Of a stretch of DNA of 64,000 bases, positions 23,225 through 34,415 are shown in pieces. The DNA comes from Perkinsus olseni. Taxonomy: Eukaryota; Perkinsozoa; Perkinsida; Perkinsidae. Location: positions 27,014-91,013 of the forward strand of contig JABANP010000194.1 in assembly GCA_013115135.1 (NCBI GenBank), written 5' to 3'. Positions within the stretch are counted from its first letter, which is position 1. The number at the start of each line of letters is the position of its first letter. Under the pieces are notes generated by a model that was not told the DNA's origin, did no database searches, and worked only from the letters and a program-made list of their open reading frames with translations. Position numbers and translations under genes: made by a program.

Positions 23225-25177
23225 ATGACAGCGACATCTCTGGAGAATTTCGGGAAGGCCAAGGAGAGTCTCGCAGACATCAAGTTGGAAGACATTGATT
23301 TCGAGGTGACGCTCTTGCAGGCTTGCTTGTGCCCCCGCAAGGTCGTCGACAGCAACCTGTAGTATATTCTCACTCTCCCCAGGCGGTCGACAAGTGTACA
23401 TCCGCTGCCAAGCTGGGTCGCTACATAACCCTTCTGGAGGCGGACGGTGGTTACTACCGGGAACTACTGACCAAGGCTAAGGAAAAGCTGCTAAGGATCG
23501 ATAGAAAGGCTTACTACAAGTACGATACGATCGGGGTGAAAGGTATCGAAACACTGTATTTTGCGTCTTCAATATACCTGCGTTCTAGCCCATGCGTCTA
23601 CAGTAATGGATTTACCCAAATATTTCCTTACGAGCTGGAGTCCGTAGCTGCTGGCAGCACTGCTCCTCGGAAGAGCATTTGAAAGAATTTTGCCTGTCAG
23701 CGCGATATTGCAGACAGCCACTGGGCTAGAGAGCAGTGGCGCCGGCAGTCCTCGCCTCAGGCTGGCTCTCACTAATTCTGTTGCATGCCTGCTCAGGCTC
23801 TATCCGAACTCAGTAGTCGCCTCCCCGAGAGAAGCTGCCACTGCCAATTCCACTGTATTGATGTGGGAGCGAGAGCTCAAATCTGTCGACAAGGAAGCGC
23901 GCGAAAGGAGCGAGCAGGCCCCTTCTGGTCGTGTTGTCGGAGTGAAACGACTGATTCACATCTTCGCAATTCTTCAGACCCGGGCATCGGCGGGAAAGCG
24001 TACCCGATCAGAGAGGTAGTCGCCTGCGATCAGCAGAGGCAGGAGCCCGTTGAACATGAGAGTGAAGCCAAGGAAGAAGCCGACGGCAAGGCGAGGAACC
24101 CCTACGCTCGGGATATGACGGCCATGAAGGATTACTACAGGGCTTGGGACAGGTCAGGTATATAGTGCTTGATAGGGTTGTGGCTGAAACGTCAACGTCT
24201 CGGGAGGACCAATCATCACTGGTTATTAATCAGGTTCGATGTTGACGCTGCATGCGATGCCGTGGACGTGAAGGCGGCGAAGCAAGAGCAAGGGTATGCT
24301 GAACCAGAACTCGATGAGTTGTTGCAAAATATGAGTTTCACTCAGTTCATTGGATAACATTGCACTCATCCTACGCGAAGTCTCCGTTATGTTTTTGCAG
24401 CGCATTCTCTGTTCAGTGTCGTCCCTCCTGTAGCCCCTCTGGATATCGACCAGGATCTGTCTCCCAAGCGGGTAGAGTCCATGTCGGCGGCAGAGAGAGC
24501 CGCGGAATGTGAGACTGAGAAGATAAAGGGCAACGAGAGCTTTACCTCTGGGGAATTGGACGAGGCAGAGGTAGGCTGCACGAGCTTAATGTCAGGTTAT
24601 GGAAAAATAGCTCGTTCTCCAGTTACATTACTCAAGAGCCCTGCGCCTCCGTTCGGATATCTCTGCTATCTGGTCGAACAGAGCTCTGGTACGACTCAAG
24701 CTTCGCCGACCGCAGGAAGGGCTGGAGGATGCCCAAAGGGCCATTTTGTTAGACTCGAAAAACGTTAAGGTATGGCTATAGCCAGAGACGCTTTTCTCGA
24801 AGTACCTGTACCGGAGGTACAGCGATAGAATGGAGAGTGCTCCTCTGACTTAGGCCTTCCATCGACGAGGAAAAGCTCGAGCGGAGCTCGGATACCTCGA
24901 AGAGGCGGTCAAAGACTTCCAGATAGCTCTCAGGTGAATCTATGGTGACGAGAGCACTCTATACACGATCCACGGTGGAGCAGAAGTGTGATTCTGCTGT
25001 GCATGCAGGTTACTCAACGAAAGCGGCGCAGAGCAGGGCGTAGTAGCGAAGGTCAATGCTGACCTCGCTACAGCCCGGCGCAAGCTGCTCACCAAACAGC
25101 GCGAGCAACCGAAAGACGAGAACGAAGATGAAGAGCCGAAAATACAGGAGATTTTCGACGAATCACCGAACATGTGA
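23225..25177 (+). CDS. SPAG1-like TPR co-chaperone (dynein assembly / R2TP type)
   Basis: Multi-exon gene. The key signature is DYYRAW joined across an intron (about 24153-24232) to DRFDVDAACDAVD, the Tyr-Trp-Asp-Lys/Arg-Phe-Asp-Val motif that precedes the central TPR block in SPAG1 and RPAP3. It continues with ETEKIKGNESFTSGELDEAE, LHYSRALRLRSDISAIWSNR, ALVRLKLRRPQEGLEDAQRA, then KAFHRRGKARAELGYLEEAV. Together these form a three-repeat TPR domain of the Hsp70/Hsp90-binding kind. The N-terminus (MTATSLENFGKAKESLADIK) and an exon with LEADGGYYRELLTKAKEKLL are not assigned. The stop is at 25175-25177 after IFDESPNM. SPAG1 acts in cytoplasmic preassembly of axonemal dynein arms, so the gene hints at motile flagella. 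RPAP3 is the alternative. Confidence 0.75.
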
Positions 25178-26174
25178 GCGGACTCCGCTCAGCGGAGCAT
25201 TGTCTTGGCTGATGGTGTCATCCTCGATCTTCCTTGGGAAAGTCGGTTGCTGTCTGACGTTCCCAATGGCTTTTGATTCCGCTTTCCTGACTTGCTCGTG
25301 TTGCATGTTGTGAAGGAGCACCAAAGCTCTAAAATGTGAGTCGGTGATGCTCGGTCGAGAAGAAATACATCCCGTATGTGAAAATAATACTGCGGCAGGT
25401 TTCATTGTTTAGCCAGGATGATTAGTCTGAGACTCCTTCCGAAGGGAGACTTCGGTGACAGCTCACACTCTGTCTCGCTTCAGCTCGCAAGACCATCGAG
25501 GCGACGCAAAATCGAGCGAGTTCAGGCGTATCTCAATAGTCGACGAGGACACAGAAACTGAAGACGAAGAACGAGAGGTCCCATCTGTTTGCGGAGGGAA
25601 TGCTGAAGTCCTGTGGCGTTGATTCGGTGCAGTCAGCTTTGAGGCCACCGAGTCTCTGTGCATTCTAGGTGTCACAGGGATGTACTGCTTCCGCCGGAGG
25701 ATGGAGGAAGATCGAGGTCTTAGAAGACTCCTCTGAAGAGGACTGACCAACTCATTGATGCTGTCGTCTCACAGTAACGAGTAGCACTACTCATAAGTGT
25801 ATTGCATTCTCCCACTCCGTCCTAGGGAAGGTGAAAGCATGTCGAGCTCGCCTCAGCCCCCTCCCAGTTGTCAGGCTGGCTTTTCATGCAGCACGTGCCC
25901 CGCTTGCGTTTGGTCCTCAATGGGTAATCGGACTAGTCACGTTTGTATGAATGAATAGAACATAATATGTCCCACATACTCTTTATGAGTCATAAATTAT
26001 GACAGATCAAGCCTAGTTCTGTACCGAGTTCTGAGGTCCCGAACGCCGCCCTCGGGCCGCGTAACAGGATACACTGGCAACACAACAGCAAATTAACTTT
26101 GCCAAACCTTTGCATTTCACCAATATTACAATCTCGCGCAACGAATTCTCGGCGGAAGCTCAGCTTCTGTGTAG
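25178..26174 (+). other. Intergenic; possible extra exons of the SPAG1-like gene to 25743
   Basis: An acidic frame at 25490-25620 (FRRISIVDEDTETEDEE) and a tail ending KIEVLEDSSEED at 25741-25743 could be 3' exons if the stop at 25177 is spliced out (a GTGAGC donor overlaps it). I cannot connect the frames with confidence. Nothing is seen from 25750 to 26174. Confidence 0.35.
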
Positions 26175-26780
26175 CTAGTCCCACGGCAGGTACAGCATCA
26201 CCATACCTCCGGTCTTGACCGGTTCTTCACGCTCCTCGGACAACGGACCATCAAGGATAAACCACGGAGCTTTCGCCCACCTCTCATCAAGAAGCACCGG
26301 TTCGGAGGTCACCTGAGGCTCAGCGGGTGACGCTGCAGGCTTGCGGTGTAGCGTGCAGTGGTCACTCCGAGCAGCTGCCACCCTATCACACCCCTCGACC
26401 TTACATCTCTTGCCGCCTCCGTGCCTCTGACACATCTGAACCTTCCCTCCAGACCTGGCCGGGGCCCCACAATTGGGGTGCAAACAGCGACGGCCGCCTC
26501 CGTGGGTCTTGCAGAAGTCCGTGTTACCAACCGCACCCTTGCCGCAATTGATAGCGGCACAACGACGACCACCTCCGTGCTTGATACAATGCAGAGAGCC
26601 GTCACGAGCAGACTTCGTGCACCAGGGATGCGTACAACGCATCCCTCCACCGTGGTTGATGCAGGAGCACGAACCGGTACGGACGCGCTTCTCACAGTCC
26701 GGCACGCTGCACGTGATGCCGAGAGAAACTCGCACAGAGGAGCCGTTGCGCATAGCGTTCTTGCTTGTGGGGTTGGTCAT
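26175..26780 (-). CDS. WRKY19-like zinc-finger repeat protein, intronless, 201 aa
   Basis: A single uninterrupted frame with five tandem Cys/His fingers of the pattern C-x4-C-x(9-12)-C-x2-HGGG-x-RC, for example HPWCTKSARDGSLHCIKHGG and AAINCGKGAVGNTDFCKTHG. This is the repeat annotated as WRKY19-like zinc finger in oomycetes and other protists. The fifth finger ends CTLHRK without GGG. The C-terminal 55 residues are Pro/Glu-rich and end in VMLYLPWD. Probable nucleic-acid binding is family inference. It is paralogous finger by finger to the intron-containing gene at 27416-28535, yet has no introns, which suggests a retrocopy or intron loss. Confidence 0.8.
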   Translation of the reverse strand: MTNPTSKNAMRNGSSVRVSLGITCSVPDCEKRVRTGSCSCINHGGGMRCTHPWCTKSARDGSLHCIKHGGGRRCAAINCGKGAVGNTDFCKTHGGGRRCLHPNCGAPARSGGKVQMCQRHGGGKRCKVEGCDRVAAARSDHCTLHRKPAASPAEPQVTSEPVLLDERWAKAPWFILDGPLSEEREEPVKTGGMVMLYLPWD

Positions 26781-27415
26781 TAATGACGTATGTCAAAGAA
26801 GCCTGAGCATCAAGATAAACTAATTTCATTTACTCCATCGCTTCCGACCTCTGTCCATTACGCCGGCATTTCGCGAACTTTACAGCCCTACTGTCCAGCG
26901 GTTTCGAATTAACAACAAAATTCATTACTTGTGTTCTTGTGAACATATGTTTGCATAGTCATGGTTAATTAGACATCCTCGCGTGGAATTCTTGCCGAGA
27001 ATATGGCGCGATAATCATTTTGTTCATCATCAAAATATTACCGTGGGTTCAATATCACGTCAACTGTACAATTTCAACCGTGTGCTTGGTGAAGCCATAG
27101 TGCTAGTTCCACAATTTTGGTGGGTATTGTGAATAGTATCGTGCTTCTCAATGCGAACTCGCTGTACAAAGATGGCAATGTTATAGCAACAGTGACTTTG
27201 CTTTTCTCGTTGTCCTGTCTTCGTAATACCGAGGGCTTCTAGTAGACATCAAGTTGTTTGCAAGTGCTTAGGGCAGCATACTTGCAACACAAACCGGTAG
27301 AACGAATCACATCGCGCACCACATCGTCATGCACAACTGCATGATAGCATGCATTGGTGAAGTACAACTGTACTCACGCGCGGGAATGACTATGTCATCA
27401 TGATCGTCAGGGTCT
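26781..27415 (-). other. Intergenic between the two WRKY19-like genes
   Basis: AT-richer than its surroundings, about 635 bp. It holds the 5' flank of the intronless paralog. No gene is seen. Confidence 0.6.
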
Positions 27416-28535
27416 TCATATCCCATTATACATGAACCGGGCGAAAGGGTGTGTATACATAGTAACCTCCTCCTCCTCAGCCTCCTCGTCTTCCTCACTC
27501 CTGAGAAAAAAGATAAATCAAGCCTGGCTACTCTATAGCAGAGGTGTTATCGGATCTTAGGCGACAACGCGGTAACGAACAGTTCTTACTCGGAATCCTC
27601 CAGCTCATCTGGCGTGTCGCATGGCGACGGTAGATCTGGATCACCAACCGTGAACAATAAGGGAGGTCCCAGATCTTCGGCATTACGAAAATCCTCGAGG
27701 AAAATGTTCAGAGGTGGGACAGTAATATCTGTCGCTGTGAAGCTAGGCCTCGTACTCTCTCTAACCGGGTTCTTCGAGTTTCTTCCCTTCTTGCCGGCAG
27801 CTTCCCCTTTCTTCAGCGTTCCACTAGCTCTTCCTTTCTGCCCAGTTCTTTTTTTCTCTTCTTGGTCACCACCATCAATATGTCGGTGTTCCGAACAGTA
27901 GTCACTTCGAGCTGCGGCACTGCGCCCACATGCTGAAAGGAAGACGACAAATAGCAGCTTGCGCCTATGATATATCGTGAAAATCATCACTGACACGGTA
28001 GAAAGATGTTTCTGTGTACTTACTTGGAAGAGCGCACCTCTTGCCTCCTCCGTGCTTCATGCACATCTGCGGTTGGCCTGGACGCGCAGCAGAAAAGCAT
28101 CCTGGGAAGGTGCATCGTCTGCCTCCTCCGTGGGCTTTGCAGAAGTCGGTCGAGCCGACCGCACTCTTGGTGCAGCCAGGCTCCCCGCACCTTCGACCTC
28201 CGCCATGAGCAATGCAGTAGATGCTCCCATGCCGAGCAGACGTCGTGCAACCCGCACGCTGAGAAGGAAATCATCTTTCGCTAAACGTTGCAATGAGGAG
28301 TAGCTTCTTCGCTCACCTCGCACGTGTTCCCCCCTCCGTGACTTATACAATAGCTCGCGCCCGTACGGACCTGACAGTCACTTCAGGGAACACGTGAGGC
28401 ATATCGTCGACTCACCTGTCGCTCGCACCCTACGGCTTTACAAATCTTGGACGCGCTGGTCGCTGGTGGTTTGCGCACTCGTTTGAGGTTGTTGCCTGGG
28501 CCGGCAGACGAGGGCGCGGCAGTCTTCACTACCAT
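27416..28535 (-). CDS. WRKY19-like zinc-finger repeat protein, multi-exon
   Basis: Five exons splice in frame on the minus strand. Exon 1 starts at 28535 (MVVKTAAPSSAGPGNN) and ends KAVGCERQ. Exon 2 gives VRTGASYCISHGGGNTCE. Exon 3 holds three fingers (ARHGSIYCIAHGGGRRC, AVGSTDFCKAHGGGRQC, QPQMCMKHGGGKRC). Exon 4 gives CGRSAAARSDYCSEHRH, a Lys-rich linker and an acidic stretch. A TCCGA|GTAAGA donor at about 27589 joins a final exon with EEDEEAEEEEV, ending FARFMYNGI at the stop 27416-27418. The finger order matches the intronless paralog. If the last intron is not used, the protein ends at EDSE instead. Confidence 0.8.
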
Positions 28536-28727
28536 GTTTTAAGAAGATGCGCACGTTATCCTGAGGGAGCTCTCTCATCAGCTGGACCTCACGACGGGAG
28601 ATCTAATTGACCAACGCAATTCTCAGGGAAGTAAACAACGAGACCGTTTACGCAGATCAGCACTCATCTCGTGCTGCCCAGCATGGCTTCATGGGCCCGA
28701 AAATGGCTGCAAAAAGGTAAGCCTAGC

Positions 28728-29606
28728 TACTCTGTTCCGTGACGTTTATATAATTGCTCCTTCAGCGCTGCGCAGAACTCCCGTGGCTTGCGATGAGCGA
28801 TCTTGTTGAGAACCCATCGGGGAACTCCGTTCGGGTCCACGTGTGAAACCATTGTCAGCTGAGTGCCTGACAACAACCAGCGACCAAACCATTCTGGTGA
28901 TACATCTTACCATTCTCGGTCTGCTGCATGAGTTGGCAAGATATGAATAGATGAGCTCTCTCATACCCAGGTGTACAAGGAATCCTAAGGAGGAATATGT
29001 GAACCAGGAAGACCGGTCAGTGTGCCTCACCGATCTAGCCGATGGGCCACGGGAATGGACGAACCCGCTATGATGTGCATACCTGGTTTGCTGAATATAT
29101 TGCGACAGCGCAGGCGGAGCTCAGCGACCTCCCTGGGCTTGAAACCAAGAGTCTGAGAAAGAAGTAGAGCTAGTCCAGTCGAAGTTTGACCGTCGAACCT
29201 TAGTTACCTTGGCAAAAGTGGGCATTCTATATTGAGTGAGCCACACCTTGGAGTCGATGTATTCCTGGCCCGGCAACGGCGTGGGCTCTGCCGCGGGCGG
29301 GAAGTCGAATTCATCCCATGCATAAGCCCTTGCACATTCAACATCTTCGTGCCAGGTACCAATCCAATCCTTGTCCGAGAGGGCTTCGAAAACTGCATCG
29401 GCAGAGACACCACGGATGTGGCACACGAGCTTCACGCATGGCATCGAGCCAACGCCATCAGGGCACTCCTTCTCCTTGCACCAAATCGTGAACTCTTCCG
29501 AAGCCTCGATGAGGTTGTCGAAGATTTCATGGGTAGACACTTGCCATGCCTTCTCCTTGATCATAAGGCATGCAGCAGGCAGCGACACCCGCTGCGGCGG
29601 TAGCAC
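28728..29606 (-). CDS. START-domain lipid-transfer protein, 5' end uncertain
   Basis: A StAR-related lipid-transfer domain is spread over five exons: VSADAVFEALSDKDWIGTWH, KVWLTQYRMPTFAK, FKPREVAELRLRCRNIF, then GMHIIAGSSIPVAHRLD, AHLFISCQLMQQTENG, TQLTMVSHVDPNGVPRWVLN and KIAHRKPREFCAAL. The stop is at 28728-28730. The order follows family landmarks: the V-x-W strand region, GxxxPxxP, GxxLxMVSHVDPxGxxPxWxxNK, and a C-terminal helix lidding the pocket. PCTP, STARD10 and STARD7 are the closest in style; ligand unknown. Open frame extends to 29606, but an upstream exon with KAAPYFDDSPSRS near 29890-29960 may belong to the gene. Confidence 0.75.
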
Positions 29607-31163
29607 CAGTGACAGTCGGCTCAGAGATGCCGAGGTGCCGCGACACGATATAGAGTTGGCACCACGAGAGACGGATAGGACCGATTCACTCCCGTATGAT
29701 GGTATCGATGGACGCTAAATGAATGACGATGATGACGACAGGGAGAGATCGTTGGTGACTACCTTCGAGGAGGATAAGGCCGACATGAAGCTCATCATCT
29801 GGGCGGGGGCCGTCGCACTACATATCGAATGGAACTGCCAAGAGACTCACATCACAGCCTACCATCATCTCACTATGCTCTCACCGAGCGTGATGGCGAG
29901 TCATCGAAGTAAGGCGCGGCCTTCAAGTCGACCGAATAGCGACTCCTCCCTTGGAAGTACTGACAGGAAAACACGTATGAGCTTCACAGTTGGATTGCCT
30001 CACACTGTTGGCAGTTGCAGCATACATCCTTAGAGGAATGTTTGGCGCAGCTGAAGGGTCACCTGCACCGACCGTCATATCACGACCGTCTTCGTCTATA
30101 GCCATACCATCGGAAGTGATACCCGGACAACTCTATCCCGCGCTCAAAATCACTAATTGACAACCCCACAATAAATCATACAGGGTGAGAAACTTCCAGA
30201 ATGAGGAACAGACCCAAGGTTGCACCAGGGTGTCCGTATCGTAGAGAAGGCTTACGGCCGTAGGTCCTCCAGATTACGAAGAGAATCCAGCAACAACTGC
30301 CCATCCCCGCTGTCATCACGTACATACGGCCAAGTGTAACAGAGCAGGCCTAACGGAGACAGCACAGAAACTACCTTGAGAATAGGAGAAAAAAGCAAGT
30401 TGCCAATACACCGAGGCTCGGAGGGAATCCCTGAATGAGACGACCGCGTCGAGCTAAAAGATACATAACCGAATGTATACAATACAGCTTGGATGTAGTA
30501 AGCTAGAAAGGAAAAATCTAGACAAAACAGCAGGCGACGGGTAGTTGCCATGAGCGGTCCTGTACGACCAAAAGGCAGAGGCCAGCCAGCGTCATCGATC
30601 GGCACATGTTCAGAAAGGATCCTTTAAGGTGTTGTGAACTGATCGTGATGATCGAGGGGAGTACACACTTACCCTCACACCAACAATACCGCTCACAACG
30701 TATCCACACGCAAGTGCTCGACAGGCGAGTACTACACTTCTGATAGACGACCGATAACGTCCGGAAGCCTGTTACCCGCATTTAAAGGGTAAACGGAGTC
30801 GCCGAAAGGGCAGCAACGATCCGACTGAACGACGTATAGATTAGGATAATCATATAAGAATCAAATTGTGTAACTCTCGTCGGAATGAGGCCTCCCGCCA
30901 CTAGTGCTTCTGTGGAGCCTCACGACGTGGGCGCATAAACCGCACATGAGAATTTAACCATCGCCATCTTTAACAGCCCATTGCCATAGCCAAATGACAC
31001 ATAGCAGGTAAGGGTTGACGATGTCGGTGACCTAGGGCAACGCGGCTCGAGCCAGCGTTGTCAAAATGTACAGACCGACGAATAGAGTCTTGTAGAACCG
31101 CATAAGCGACGAAAAAGAGCAATCAGTGGAATACACAGGGGGCCACAACCACAGGCGAGACAT
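29607..31163 (-). other. Mostly unassigned stretch upstream of the START gene
   Basis: Minus-strand frames at 29923-30105 and 30252-30781 show possible exons. One, starting at the ATG at 30780 with a GTAAGT donor at about 30667, could begin a small membrane or secreted protein (hydrophobic LAGLCLLVV) ending in LLLDSLRNLEDLRP near 30253. None has a recognisable family, so no gene is called. Confidence 0.3.
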
Positions 31164-32283
31164 CTAATCCTCGTAGTGCTCCTCGGAGTACATTCTCGGC
31201 TTTGCATAAGTCGGAGTTTGAACCTGAGCTCCGGGGATATGGAACACGGGGGCGCCCTCTCACGGAGCTTACCATGGAGCAGGAGGCAGACCTTCTCACA
31301 CCGAAGCTGCTACCAGGAGTCATCACTTGCTGCTGTGGATGGGTGTAATACTCAGGGGCAGCCGCGTAGCAGGGGGACTCCGGCTGAGAAAAAAACTGTG
31401 ATTCCGGCATCGCGAGCTAGAGCCGTACTACCTCCCACTGAGGTTGCTGAACAACATAATAGGCACCTGGAGTGCTAACGTAACAAGGAGAGGAGTAACA
31501 AACAGGGCTGTAATAGACCGGGAGGGGACCATAACAGTTCGAGTAGGACTGAGCAGAGAGAGCACGAGTCGCGAGGGATGACCGAGACGCCTGCTTACCA
31601 CAGCCATGGACGGCAAGGAGCCAGTCGACGCCCGCTTGGGTAGGCCGTAAGGAGGCATCTGTGGGCTCACGCCGTTACGGGAGAAAGAACAGTATCGAGG
31701 GCTGGCAGGAGGCGAGCACGAAGAGAGGCTCTGCGGAACAACGAAAGGAAGAGCATAAAGAATACATGGTCATTTACTCGAAGCTCCTACGTCTGAGTCG
31801 CCAGCGGAGGTCAGCTCGGCAGTGCTCTTCTCCGCCTCCCTCTTCCGCATCCTGAGCAACTTCTGCTGGGCTTTAGCCTCAACGCGTCGCTTCGTAATGA
31901 GACTCGGATCGTTATGCTCCTTCAAGCTATGAGCGAATCTAACAGCAGACACAAAGATACGGAACTCACAACAGCAGCAGCGGCAGCAATACTCCCACCT
32001 GCAGGAGTTCTCCAGACGGCACTTTCCTCGCTTGAAGTGATCGCACAGAGGCTTCGTCTTGGCTGGCTCCTGGCAAAGAACGCTAGGTAGAAAACGAGAA
32101 CAGCGCCCACACTACCTTAGCCGACACATCGCTGTGGGTAGAGCCTGATCTTCTTAGATCCTCCTGGACACCCTCGGCCGGCTTGGTCTCCACTGCAGAA
32201 TACCCTCCACTCACGGCTTCTCCTGGGTACGGTTCGCTTGACGCCACTACGTCGGCAGTGCTCTCGATTCTAATAGATGACAT
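31164..32283 (-). CDS. CCCH zinc-finger protein, paralog 1
   Basis: Start at 32283 (MSSIRIESTADVVASSEPYP). An intron from 32117 with acceptor ...TTTGCCAG joins EPAKTKPLCDHFKRGKCR. The finger LCDHFKRGKCRLENSCRFAH (C-x7-C-x5-C-x3-H) is itself split by a 60-nt intron, with Arg completed across the splice. Basic helix RRVEAKAQQKLLRMRKREAE follows, then a Tyr/Pro/Ser-rich tail (GPLPVYYSPVCYSSPCYV, TPGAYYVVQQPQWE, PEYYTHPQQQVMTPG). It ends MYSEEHYED at the stop 31164-31166. This is an RNA-binding type finger; role unknown. All four downstream splices are phase-consistent. It shares architecture and the terminal YED with the neighbouring paralog. Confidence 0.75.
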
Positions 32284-32727
32284 TACAGATCCTACCGATC
32301 GGCAGTTAAAATTAAGCTGGACAAGCTGAATAGGGTGTAGGGTGAACATCACCAAACGAGCACCTTCGCCAAACACGACAACTTCAGCGACGAAGCAGTG
32401 GCGATGGTTCTTAACGGCCATCAGTCTGTGGGCTGATACGCACCGAAGGCGTAATTCATAATCAGTGCTTTTGAAAGAAATACTATTGAGTGAAAAAATG
32501 CTCCCATTTGATGGAAGGCCGAGTCATCGCGAGCTTAGTGATGCCCGCTAGAAATAGCGATATGTATACACATAGGACGAGATAAGAAACACCCGTCGGT
32601 ATTTCAAAAGTAAAACGACGACCGACACAAAGGACCAGTCCACGGTTAAATATATAGCCAGGTACTGGACGGACAGCTGGCTTCAACAAATCGTAATTAT
32701 AATAATAGTCAGACCTAGATGATGCCA

Positions 32728-33755
32728 TCAATCTTCATAAAACTCAGGCTCAGCAGCACGCAATTGTTCAGCCGTATAAACAGCCAAGGATAACTGAGCG
32801 ACAACATTATACCGAGCGTGGATGGGTAGTCACCTACCTGGTACGCCGCCCAGCCTGACGCATCACTAGGACGCTCGGTGGTACAGGTCGAGGCCTGAGG
32901 ATCAGGAACCCCCTCGAACTACGCTTGTCGAGAAACTACTCACCTTTGCCGGAACAGTGATACAGCTCCTAGACCTTGGCCTTTGCTTTGGACCGCCACT
33001 CAAGCTTAGGTCTAGACGGCCGGAAGAACTTCTCTCAGTCTCAGTAGGAGGCGCGCTCTTCGTGGTCCTCTTATGAGTAGATACAGAACTTTTCAAGAGA
33101 GATGGGACAAGCTGAACAGAGTGGTGAACAAGTCAGCCAAAGCGCGACCACCGCTCGAAGACGGAAATGCGACCAAAAACCGTCGGGCGAGCGAAATACG
33201 CGCTCCCAGCGTCACGCGCCACGAAATTAGACCACGAAAAAACAAACAACTTAGCAAACCAACTCACCAGTCTTGATGTCGGGCGCAACAGCTGCGCTGC
33301 GACAGAAGAAGCAACGACCGGGACATTGTCCTTCGACTTCCCCTTTTGCTGCTGCTGCTTCTCTTCCTCCTGGGCACGACGTGAATCGACCAGCTCAGGA
33401 TGATGGTACTCCTTCAAAGAGTGGGCAAAACGACAGGCGTTGCCCAATCTGCACCGATCGTTCTTAAAGTACTCGCAGATGGGTCTGTAGGCAGCAGCAG
33501 CAGCGGCAGACGAGGAAGAGCGTCCGCGGTCCTGAAGAAAGGGATGGTAAGGCATTAGCCTCGAAGTTGACGCTGTCAATAGCGGAGTGAATACAAAGCT
33601 GCGTCGCGAGATGACCAGGGCTAGCACACTTGTTACTAGCGTGATGGGTATACCGCGGCAGTGGACAGAGATGAGTGGACTCAGAAACTTACATGGTCAG
33701 TCGAGGATCTCCTAGCAGAATGTCGACTCGAATATTTCTGACGTTTAAAGGGCAT
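32728..33755 (-). CDS. CCCH zinc-finger protein, paralog 2
   Basis: Exon 1 MPFKRQKYSSRHSARRSS starts at 33755. A long intron leads to DRGRSSSSAAAAAAYRPI and the finger CEYFKNDRCRLGNACRFAH (C-x7-C-x5-C-x3-H), followed by SLKEYHHPELVD and a Glu/Gln/Lys-rich helix. Further phase-0 exons are LVPSLLKSSVSTHKRTTK with a Ser/Arg-rich stretch, ASTCTTERPSDASGW, and a last exon ending EQLRAAEPEFYED at the stop 32728-32730. SLKE-HxPxL after the finger is shared with paralog 1, so the pair arose by tandem duplication. Probable RNA-binding regulator by family. Confidence 0.75.
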
Positions 33756-34415
33756 TAGAGTCGCTTAAGAATGATAACTTCACAAGCGAAGTGATAGGAG
33801 ATGTTGTTGCACGCATGGCCAGCAGCACGTGTGCGGGGCGGGCGACAATTCGCCTCATCGCTGACACGGCCTCCGAGTGGGAATCGAAGCCTCGATAAAG
33901 AGCCAAACATATCGATCGGGTGCTCTACAGGGTACGGCAGGATCGTACACGTTGAGCCCGGGAATTTAGCATGCAATGGCGGAGTACAGACGAAGCAGGT
34001 ATTCTCGACGTGGGGGCGCGCGCCGAAACCGTTTCAACAACACTCAGTGCGACTCTTGCAATCTTGCTGTTTCTCAAATTCACACGGCGCTCCTTGTCAA
34101 GGCACCTGGATCGCGTCGTGGCAAACAGCATCATCCCGTGAAGCGCTTAGTCATTCGCCCGACCTTGTTTGGCTCACGAGGATGTCAATAGACCATCGCT
34201 CTCGCGTTGAGTATTCACGTCGAGTTTCGCCGAATCTGGCTCCAAGCCCAAGATAAGGCGACGTAACCCCCGTCATGTTGTGTCCGTGGAGGCGCATCAC
34301 TCGGCAGCAGCAGCAGCCGCATCAGCCGCAACAGACCGCTTACTCTTCGGCGGTGGTTACACGAGTATGGTTACGATAGTGTTGAGTTTTCCAGCGATTT
34401 TATCGTTGTAATCAC
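33756..34415 (+). other. Divergent intergenic region between CCCH paralog 2 and Sec16
   Basis: A 71-codon + frame at 33976-34191 is Arg-rich at its start (RRSRYSRRGGARRNRF) but has no family support. The region should contain promoters for both flanking genes; no specific element is identified. Confidence 0.4.
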
